Below, in pieces: positions 1-7,864 of a stretch of DNA of 9,637 bases. The stretch's first letter is position 1. Each line of letters starts with the position of its first letter. The DNA comes from Brevundimonas sp. (lineage in GTDB: Bacteria; Pseudomonadota; Alphaproteobacteria; Caulobacterales; Caulobacteraceae), in NCBI GenBank assembly GCA_024711185.1, contig JANJTI010000145.1, forward strand, positions 1-9,637. Direction: 5' to 3'. The position numbers were made by a program, and so were the translations under genes. The notes below the pieces were generated by a model, which worked only from the letters and a program-made list of their open reading frames with translations, was not told the origin of the DNA and made no database searches.

Positions 1-1
1 C

Positions 2-220
2 ACGGTCGGCGATGATTGGTCCGATCCGGACCCGCTGGTGCTGCCGTTCGACGTCGGGCCCAAGGCCGCGCCGTCGGTCCCGGTCGTCTGCGACACCGGA
101 GCCGGCCCCGACGACCCGGGCCACCCCATCGCCTTCGTCACCGACACCGAGGCCCTGCTCTCCGAGCGCGGTCCCAACCGCCTCATGAGCCAGCCGACCT
201 GGATCGACTGGGTGATTTAG
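2..220 (+). CDS. C-terminal end of an unrecognised protein (5' end outside window)
   Basis: An open frame enters from the left edge and ends at TAG 218-220, giving the last 72 residues. It reads through TVGDDWSDPDPLVLPFDVG at the start and ends in QPTWIDWVI. An internal ATG/CTG start is possible, but the frame is open to the edge with natural-looking composition (many D, P and V, and one Cys), so a truncated larger gene is more likely. There is no membrane segment, and I recognise no family motif. It lies 30 bases upstream of the hydroxyacid dehydrogenase on the same strand, so the two could be co-transcribed. No function is assigned. Confidence 0.6.
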   Translation, partial: TVGDDWSDPDPLVLPFDVGPKAAPSVPVVCDTGAGPDDPGHPIAFVTDTEALLSERGPNRLMSQPTWIDWVI

Positions 221-250
221 GCGGAGCCGTTGCTGGTCTATAGGACGGCC

Positions 251-1180
251 ATGTCCAAGCCCGCCGTGCTGATCATGCAGCGGCATCTTGCGCCGCTGAC
301 TGCGTTCCTGGAGGGGACGTACGACGTCTATCGGTTCTGGGAGGGGCCGCCGGCGGAGGCCGCGCAGGCCATCGGGGCGCTGGTGGTGGCGGGTGAGTTT
401 CCGCTCGACAAGGCGCTGATCGAGGGGCTTCCGAACCTGGGGCTGATCGCCTGTTTCACCTCGGGGTACGACGGGATCGACGTGGCCTGGTGCCGGGCGC
501 GGGGCCTGCCGGTGACGCATGCGCCGGCGGTGAACCACGAGGACGTGGCCGACCACGCGCTGGGGCTTATCCTGGCGGCGCGGCGGGCGATCGCCTCGGG
601 CGACCGGGATCTGAGGGCCGGCGGGTGGACCCCGGAGTCCAAGACCATCACGCCCTCGCTGAAGGGCCAGCGGGTCGGGATCGTCGGCATGGGACTGATC
701 GGCCAGGCGGTGGCCGAGCGCTGCGAAGCGCTGCGGATGCAGGTCGCCTGGTGGGGGCCGCGCGAAAAGCCGGAGCTGGCCTGGCCGAGGGCGGAGAGCC
801 TGGTCGAACTGGCGCGGGGGTCGGACATCCTGGTGGTGGCCTGCAAGGCGGATGAGACCAATCGCGGTCTGATCTCGGCGGAGGTGATCGAAGCCCTGGG
901 GCCGACCGGCCTGCTGGTCAATGTGGCGCGCGGCCAGCTGGTCGACGAGGAGGCGCTGATCGCCGCCCTCAGGGACGGTCGGCTGGGCCAGGCAGCGCTG
1001 GATGTCTTCGCCGAGGAGCCGACCTCGGCGGCGCGCTGGGCGGACGTGCCCAACACGGTGCTGACGCCGCATACGGCCGGAGCGACCAGCGAGGCGGTGC
1101 AGGGGATGCTGATGCTCCTGATGGGGAACCTGGCGGCCCATTTCGCGGGCGAGCCGCTGAGCACGCCTGTCCCGGACTAG
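251..1180 (+). CDS. D-2-hydroxyacid dehydrogenase (glyoxylate/hydroxypyruvate reductase type)
   Basis: This is a 309-residue cytosolic oxidoreductase that should interconvert a 2-keto acid and a D-2-hydroxy acid using a nicotinamide cofactor. The ATG at 251 is chosen over an in-frame TTG at 230 because AGGA (242-245) lies 5 bases before it. The Rossmann motif G146-M-G-L-I-G151 is present. The catalytic triad fits family spacing: R227 (in NVARGQL), E256 (in DVFAEEP) and H274 (in LTPHTAG), spaced 29 and 18 residues as in glycerate dehydrogenase. After the second beta strand of the cofactor fold (VAWWGPREK, about 165-173) there is no acidic residue but there is an Arg and a Lys. That favours NADPH over NADH, as in reductase-type members. 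The length is normal for the family. The substrate cannot be fixed from sequence; glyoxylate or hydroxypyruvate is most likely. The family call is firm. Confidence 0.92.
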   Translation: MSKPAVLIMQRHLAPLTAFLEGTYDVYRFWEGPPAEAAQAIGALVVAGEFPLDKALIEGLPNLGLIACFTSGYDGIDVAWCRARGLPVTHAPAVNHEDVADHALGLILAARRAIASGDRDLRAGGWTPESKTITPSLKGQRVGIVGMGLIGQAVAERCEALRMQVAWWGPREKPELAWPRAESLVELARGSDILVVACKADETNRGLISAEVIEALGPTGLLVNVARGQLVDEEALIAALRDGRLGQAALDVFAEEPTSAARWADVPNTVLTPHTAGATSEAVQGMLMLLMGNLAAHFAGEPLSTPVPD

Positions 1181-1182
1181 CC

Positions 1183-1233
1183 TGTCGCGCAACGACATAG
1201 CGACACAGCGACAGAGCGACACCCGCTTGTCGC
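1183..1233. repeat. 8-base-period tandem repeat of GCGACA words with flanking inverted copies
   Basis: The word (A/G)CGACA recurs at exact 8-base steps: 1192, 1200, 1208 and 1216, with variable two-base spacers (TA, CA, GA, CC, the first base variable). The reverse complement TGTCGC flanks the block on both sides at 1183-1188 and 1228-1233. Either flank can pair with a unit, for example CTGTCGC 1182-1188 with GCGACAG 1208-1214, or GCGACA 1216-1221 with TGTCGC 1228-1233 across a 6-base loop. There is no following T run, so it is a poor intrinsic terminator, although it sits just after the dehydrogenase stop. The role is unknown. Confidence 0.7.
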
Positions 1234-1245
1234 AAATTCAATGAC

Positions 1246-1298
1246 TTGGCCGAGAACCTCCCCACGAGCGCGACAGTTGGCCGAGGACCTCGGCCGAG
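1246..1298. repeat. GGCCGAG direct repeats and a 17-base palindrome
   Basis: A 15-base segment beginning TTGGCCGAG and ending ACCTC occurs at 1246-1260 and again at 1277-1291 with one mismatch, a spacing of 31 bases (about three helical turns). The second copy lies in a perfect palindrome, GGCCGAGG-A-CCTCGGCC (1279-1295), and a third GGCCGAG is at 1292-1298. The structure could be a protein-binding site, a small hairpin or chance in GC-rich DNA. No function can be assigned. Confidence 0.5.
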
Positions 1299-1503
1299 CG
1301 CAGGTCGAGATCGAAGCGCGCACGACGATGTCAAAGACCACGCGAAAGCATACAGCCTGGCGGGAGGACGGGGGCTAACGCCGCTGCCGGACACCTGGAG
1401 GCCAAGGCTTTCAGAGACTTGCCGAGCCGCGATAGGGGCGTTCGCGGCCTCTTGGTGCGGCGGGGCGGCTGCCGGAAGATCGCGGTAGAGAGCAACCAGG
1501 GGC

Positions 1504-1540
1504 TTGCCATAATCATATAAACATATCTTTATATGCCGCA
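1504..1540 (+). promoter_or_regulatory. Probable sigma-70 promoter of the methionine operon
   Basis: TTGCCA (1504-1509) resembles a -35 box and TTTATA (1528-1533) a -10 box, with an 18-base spacer. Counting 7 bases past the -10 puts transcription start at about 1540, exactly the A of the ATG. This predicts a leaderless first mRNA and explains why no Shine-Dalgarno sequence is visible before that start. The boxes are read by eye, and the -10 could also be TTATAT (1529-1534). Confidence 0.5.
1514..1535. promoter_or_regulatory. Perfect 8+6+8 inverted repeat, probable operator of the ArsR/SahR-like regulator
   Basis: The arms CATATAAA (1514-1521) and TTTATATG (1528-1535) are exact reverse complements around the spacer CATATC. 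This is the most AT-rich stretch in the window, and it ends 4 bases before the ATG of the regulator gene. ArsR-family dimers bind AT-rich inverted repeats of this size, often ATAT-type, over their own promoters. It overlaps the predicted -10 element, so binding should block transcription of the whole operon. That the adjacent gene product is the binder is inferred from position and family habit. An RNA hairpin role is unlikely if transcription starts at about 1540. Confidence 0.75.
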
Positions 1541-2502
1541 TGAGTCTGAACGCTGACGCCGCTGTCGAAGCCCTGCGCGCCGCGGGAGAACCCACCCGGC
1601 TGCGCATCCTCGCCCTGCTGGCCGCCGAGGAGCTGTCGGTGATGGAGCTGGCGCGGATCCTCGACCAGAGCCAGCCGCGCGTGTCGCGCCATTTGAAGTT
1701 GATGAGCGAGGCGGGGCTGATCGAGCGCTTCCCTGACGGGGCGTGGGTCTTCTATCGCCTGCCTGCGGATGGGGCGGTGCGGCGCCTAGCCGACGCCGTG
1801 CTCGACCTGCTGGACGCCTCGGCCGCCGACCGCGATGCGGCGCGGCTGGAGGAGGTGAGGGCGGAACGCGACGCCTCGGCCAAGGAGTATTTCGAACAGG
1901 TCGCGCCGCAGTGGGACCGCATCAGGTCGCTCTATGTGTCCGAGACCGCCGTGGAGGCCGCGATCGAGCGCGCGGCCGGGCCGGGACCGTTCGAGCGCGT
2001 GGTGGACCTGGGCACCGGCTCGGGCCGGATGCTGACCCTGCTGGGCAAGCGGGCCAAGATGTCGGTGGGGCTGGATCTCAGCCAGCAGATGCTGAACATC
2101 GCACGGCGCAACGTCGCCCAGGCCGGGCTGGAGAAGGTCGAGCTACGCCACGGCGACATCTTCGCGACGCGGTTGCCGGCGCATAGCGCGGACCTCGTGA
2201 TCGTCCACCAGGTGCTGCACTACCTGACCGACCCGGCCTCGGCCGTGGCGGAGGCGGCGCGGCTGGTCGCGCCGGGGGGGCGGCTGCTCATCGTCGACTT
2301 CGCGCCGCACGACCTGGAGCGGCTGCGCGCCGAGCACCAGCACCGGCGGCTGGGTTTCTCCGACGAGGAGATCGGCCGCTGGCTGGAGGAGGCGGGCCTG
2401 GGCCGTTCGGCTCCCATCGCCCTGCCGCCGGACACCGAGGGCCTGACCGTGACCATCTGGATCGGCGACCGGCCGGCGGCCGCGGCGCGCAGGAGCGCCT
2501 GA
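1540..2502 (+). CDS. ArsR-type repressor fused to a SAM-dependent methyltransferase domain (SahR-like)
   Basis: This 320-residue protein has two parts. Residues about 5-75 form an ArsR winged helix (EPTRLRILALL, then recognition helix QSQPRVSRHLKLM and wing RFPDGAWVFYRL). Residues about 115-290 form a class I methyltransferase fold: motif I VVDLGTGSG (154-162), D179 in GLDLS, GDIFA (205-209), and APGGRLLIVDF (244-254). HQHRRLGFSDEEI (267-279) follows. There is no cysteine anywhere, so it cannot sense metals through thiolates as classical ArsR does. In Proteobacteria, SahR regulators of the ArsR family control methionine-cycle genes in response to S-adenosylhomocysteine. The first-gene position before metF and metH fits that role. 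Start: the ATG at 1540 is the only good one and has no Shine-Dalgarno. It could also retain methyltransferase activity; its substrate is unknown. Confidence 0.85.
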   Translation: MSLNADAAVEALRAAGEPTRLRILALLAAEELSVMELARILDQSQPRVSRHLKLMSEAGLIERFPDGAWVFYRLPADGAVRRLADAVLDLLDASAADRDAARLEEVRAERDASAKEYFEQVAPQWDRIRSLYVSETAVEAAIERAAGPGPFERVVDLGTGSGRMLTLLGKRAKMSVGLDLSQQMLNIARRNVAQAGLEKVELRHGDIFATRLPAHSADLVIVHQVLHYLTDPASAVAEAARLVAPGGRLLIVDFAPHDLERLRAEHQHRRLGFSDEEIGRWLEEAGLGRSAPIALPPDTEGLTVTIWIGDRPAAAARRSA

Positions 2503-2503
2503 C

Positions 2504-3439
2504 ATGGCCACCCTCGCCGAAGCCCGCGCGCTGCTGCTCTCGCCCCTCGGTCCGGTCGCCCGGGCCGGGGCGGTCCGCAATCCGGTCAGCGTCTCCTTCG
2601 AGTTCTTCCCGCCCAAGACGGACCAGGCCGAGGAGAACCTGTGGCAGGCGATCCGCCGGCTGGAGCCGCTGAACCCGTCCTTCGTGTCGGTGACCTATGG
2701 CGCGGGCGGCTCGACGCGCGAGCGGACGCACCGGACGGTGCAGCGAATCCTGGAGGAGACGACGCTGCGGCCTGCCGCCCACCTGACCTGCGTGGAAGCC
2801 AGCCGGGACGAGGTCGACCAGGTCATCCGTGACTATAAGGACGCGGGCGTGCGCCACATCGTGGCCCTGCGCGGCGATCCGCCCGGCGGCGCCGGGATCG
2901 GCGGGGTCTATACGCCGCGCGCGGACGGCTATGCGAACGCGACCGAGCTGGCCCAGGCCATCAGCCGCATCGGCGGTTTCGACATCACCGTCGGCGTCTA
3001 TCCGGAGAAGCATCCGGAGAGCCCGTCGCTCGACCACGACATCGACGTGCTGAAGGCCAAGGTCGACGCCGGCGCGACGCGCGCGGTCAGCCAGTTCTTC
3101 TTCGACATGGACGCATTCCTGCGCTTCCGCGACCGGGTGCGGGCCGCGGGCGTGACCATCCCGCTGGTGCCGGGCGTCATGCCGGTGTCGAACTTCGCGG
3201 GGCTGAAGCGGATGTGCGGCTCCTGCGGGGCGAGCATCCCGGCCTGGCTGGAAGCCCACTTCGAGGGCCTGGACGACGATCCCGACACCCGCCGGCTGCT
3301 CGCGGCCTCGGTCGCGGCCGAAACCTGCGCGCGTCTGCAGGAGGAGGGGTTCGAGGACTTCCACTTCTACACCCTGAACCGGGCGGACCTGGTCTACGCC
3401 ATCTGCCGGGTGCTGGGCGTGCGGGAGACGGCGCAATGA
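2504..3439 (+). CDS. metF: 5,10-methylenetetrahydrofolate reductase
   Basis: MetF is a cytosolic FAD enzyme that reduces 5,10-methylene-THF to 5-methyl-THF, the methyl donor for methionine synthase. The 311 residues form one TIM barrel, close to the usual bacterial length (about 296 in E. coli). The folate/acid-base glutamate is E33 in SFEFFPPKT, the flavin-tuning aspartate is D125 in ALRGDPP, and Q197 lies in [16 protein letters not shown] (61-70), MPVSN (226-230) and FHFYTLNR (286-293) are also family blocks. Before the core there is a roughly 25-residue N-terminal extension. The ATG at 2504 lies 1 base after the regulator's stop, with AGGAG at 2491-2495 giving 8-base spacing. The stop overlaps the next gene, so expression is coupled to metH downstream. 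Confidence 0.96.
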   Translation: MATLAEARALLLSPLGPVARAGAVRNPVSVSFEFFPPKTDQAEENLWQAIRRLEPLNPSFVSVTYGAGGSTRERTHRTVQRILEETTLRPAAHLTCVEASRDEVDQVIRDYKDAGVRHIVALRGDPPGGAGIGGVYTPRADGYANATELAQAISRIGGFDITVGVYPEKHPESPSLDHDIDVLKAKVDAGATRAVSQFFFDMDAFLRFRDRVRAAGVTIPLVPGVMPVSNFAGLKRMCGSCGASIPAWLEAHFEGLDDDPDTRRLLAASVAAETCARLQEEGFEDFHFYTLNRADLVYAICRVLGVRETAQ

Positions 3440-4502
3440 GCCGGGCCGAGCGCATCCAGCAGCTGCACGCCGCCGCGCGCGAGCGCATCCTGGTGCTGGA
3501 CGGCGCCTGGGGGGTGATGATCCAGGGACGGGGCCTGACCGAGGCCGACTACCGGGGCGAGCGCTTCGCCGCGCATCCGGTCCAGCTGAAGGGCGACAAC
3601 GACATCCTGTGCCTGACCCGGCCGGACATCGTGGCCGAACTCCACGACGCCTATTTCGCGGCGGGAGCCGACATCTCCGAGACCAACACCTTCTCGGCCA
3701 CCACCATCGCCCAGGACGACTACCGGCTCGACGAGCAGGCCGTGTGGGACATCAATCTGGAAGGCGCCAGGCTTGCCCGCGCCGCGGCCGACCGCTGGAC
3801 GGAGATGGAGCCGCACAAGCCCCGCTTCGCGGCCGGCGCGATCGGGCCGTTGAACAAGATGCTGTCCATGTCCTCGGACGTGAACGATTCGGGCGCGCGG
3901 CTGGTCACCTTCGACCAGGTCTATGAGGCCTACCGCCAGCAGGTGAGGGCGCTCCACGAGGGCGGGGTGCACCTGTTCCTCATCGAGACCATCACCGACA
4001 CCCTGAACTGCAAGGCCGCGATCAAGGCGATCAAGGACCTCGAGGATGAGGGCTACGAGCCCCTGCCGATCTGGATCTCGGGGACCATCACCGACCGCTC
4101 CGGCCGGACCTTGTCGGGACAGACGGCCGAGGCCTTCTGGAACAGCGTGCGCCACGCCCGGCCGTTCGCCGTGGGCTTCAACTGCGCGCTTGGGGCCGAC
4201 CTGATGCGGCCCTTCATCGCCGAACTGAGCCGCGTGGCCGACACCCTGGTCGCGGCCTATCCCAACGCCGGCCTGCCCAACGCCATGGGCCAGTACGACG
4301 AGCAGCCGCACGAGACGGCGCATTTCCTGGAGGAGTGGGCCAAGTCGGGCCTCGTCAACATCGTCGGCGGCTGCTGCGGCACGACGCCGGATCACATCCG
4401 GCACGTTGCCGAGGAGGTCGCGGGGGTTGCGCCGCGGCAGATCCCGGAGCGGCCAGTGGCCATGCGCCTGAGCGGCCTCGAGCCGTTTGAATTGGTAGCG
4501 TA

Positions 4503-4503
<1 letters not shown>
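3436..4503 (+). CDS. metH: Methionine synthase, homocysteine-binding subunit (split MetH, N-terminal part)
   Basis: This 355-residue protein corresponds to the N-terminal homocysteine S-methyltransferase barrel of MetH (about residues 1-353 in E. coli). The zinc-binding cysteines are C250 (in GFNCALGA) and C313/C314 (in GGCCGTTP), shifted by only 3 from E. coli C247, C310 and C311. [12 protein letters not shown] (19-30), SETNTFSAT (81-89) and [14 protein letters not shown] (216-229) are hallmark blocks. The ATG at 3436 overlaps the metF stop (ATGA), and GGGAG (3423-3427) is the ribosome site. A longer upstream reading of this frame inside metF is a shadow. The protein ends in [11 protein letters not shown], where intact MetH continues through a linker into the folate domain. 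It must work with the next gene's product. Confidence 0.95.
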
Positions 4504-7157
<2,654 letters not shown>

Positions 7158-7172
7158 GGGCCGGGGCGCGCC

Positions 7173-7709
7173 CTACTCCAGCCCGACCTCCTGCGGCGTC
7201 GCCGGCGGGGTGGTGATGTTCTCGCGCAGGCGCCGGGCGGCGTGCTCGCAGCGCCCCGGCAGACCGAAGAACAGGCCGAAGGCCTGGCTGCGCACCGTCT
7301 CGTCCTGCCCCTGCAGCGGCGTCCACTTGCCCGCCGCCTCGGCGGCCGCGGCGCGCGCGGCGTCCAGCGAGGCCGCGCTCTGTCGCGACCGGGCGACCTC
7401 CAGCGCGCCGCGGAAGTCGGCCGCTTCCAGCCGGCCGAGGCGAATGATCTCCCGGTCCAGCGGATCGGCGGCGGCGAGGGTCTCGCCCAGGGCGACATGG
7501 CCGTTCACCAGCGCCTCGCACCAGGCCACCAGCGGGTAGTCGGCCTCGGGCGCGCCGCGCGGCAACGGGTTGGCGTAGGCCACCGCCTCGCGCAGCCGAA
7601 GGGCTTCGGCGCCCTCGCCGCCGGCGGCGGTGGCGATCGGGCCGTCCTGGGCGGCGGCGGGCGCGGGCGTCTGGGCGAGCAGGAGGGCGGCGGCGAGGCT
7701 GGCGAACAT
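7173..7709 (-). CDS. Small secreted protein of unknown function
   Basis: This 178-residue protein begins with a hydrophobic leader (FASLAAALLLAQTPAPAAA) and a likely signal peptidase I site after A20 (AAA-QD), so it is probably periplasmic. The mature part is mostly helical and rich in Ala, Arg and Glu. It has two cysteines, C64 (LVAWCEAL) and C154 (LPGRCEHA), that could form a disulfide. I recognise no family. The start at 7709 is chosen because GGAG lies 5 bases before it. The frame stays open further upstream (to about 7811) and would add an arginine-rich stretch (RRRVRR) before the hydrophobic segment, so a longer form starting at an alternative codon is possible; the chosen n-region has no positive residue. 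It converges on metH with 15 bases between the stops. It lies downstream of the receptor terminator, so it probably has its own promoter in 7710-7809, which I could not pin down. Confidence 0.7.
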   Translation of the reverse strand: MFASLAAALLLAQTPAPAAAQDGPIATAAGGEGAEALRLREAVAYANPLPRGAPEADYPLVAWCEALVNGHVALGETLAAADPLDREIIRLGRLEAADFRGALEVARSRQSAASLDAARAAAAEAAGKWTPLQGQDETVRSQAFGLFFGLPGRCEHAARRLRENITTPPATPQEVGLE

Positions 7710-7809
7710 GGGAACTCCGGTACGGCGGACGCGGCGGCGCCCGGCAGGACGCAGCAACGCTTGAATCGGCAGATGGTTTTTATGCGGCGCGAACAAAGCG
7801 CCGGACAGC

Positions 7810-7842
7810 AAAAAGGGCGGCGGATCCGAAGATCCGCCGCCC
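7810..7842 (-). terminator. Rho-independent terminator of the TonB-dependent receptor gene
   Basis: Read on the minus strand, GGGCGGCGGATC pairs perfectly over 12 bases with GATCCGCCGCCC across a TTCG loop, followed directly by five Ts (7814-7810). The C-UUCG-G closure is the exceptionally stable tetraloop type. It starts 23 bases after the receptor stop (TAG at 7867-7865). It should end receptor transcription before the small secreted gene. Confidence 0.93.
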
Positions 7843-7864
7843 CGCTTGCCTCAGGCTTCGCGGC

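Larger units (their letters stand above)
1181..1539. other. 359-base intergenic region with repeats and a regulatory right end
   Basis: No convincing gene fills this gap. From left to right it holds a cluster of GCGACA/TGTCGC words (1183-1233), a GGCCGAG repeat and palindrome (1246-1298), a GC-rich stretch without clear structure (about 1300-1500), and an AT-rich promoter/operator (1504-1540). A 45-codon ATG frame at 1241-1378 has no Shine-Dalgarno sequence. Open frames on either strand here look like high-GC shadows. I looked for cobalamin, SAM-II and SAH riboswitch cores upstream of the methionine operon and saw none. Confidence 0.6.

Noticed and set aside
1216..1240. Terminator for the dehydrogenase gene (GCGACA/TGTCGC hairpin)
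   Set aside because: The stem is only 6 bp and is followed by CAAATTC, not a T run. It may be part of the repeat instead.
969..1607. 212-residue minus-strand frame crossing the intergenic gap
   Set aside because: It overlaps two solid plus-strand genes and the operator, has no start signal, and its composition is that of a GC-rich shadow.
3214..3435. Upstream extension of the metH N-terminal frame into metF
   Set aside because: The added residues are an off-frame reading of the conserved MetF C-terminus. The ATG at 3436 has a ribosome site and matches the MetH N-terminus.
7158..7173. Bidirectional terminator between metH and the secreted gene
   Set aside because: GGGCGCGCCC (7164-7173) is a palindrome without a loop or T/A tract, too short to call.
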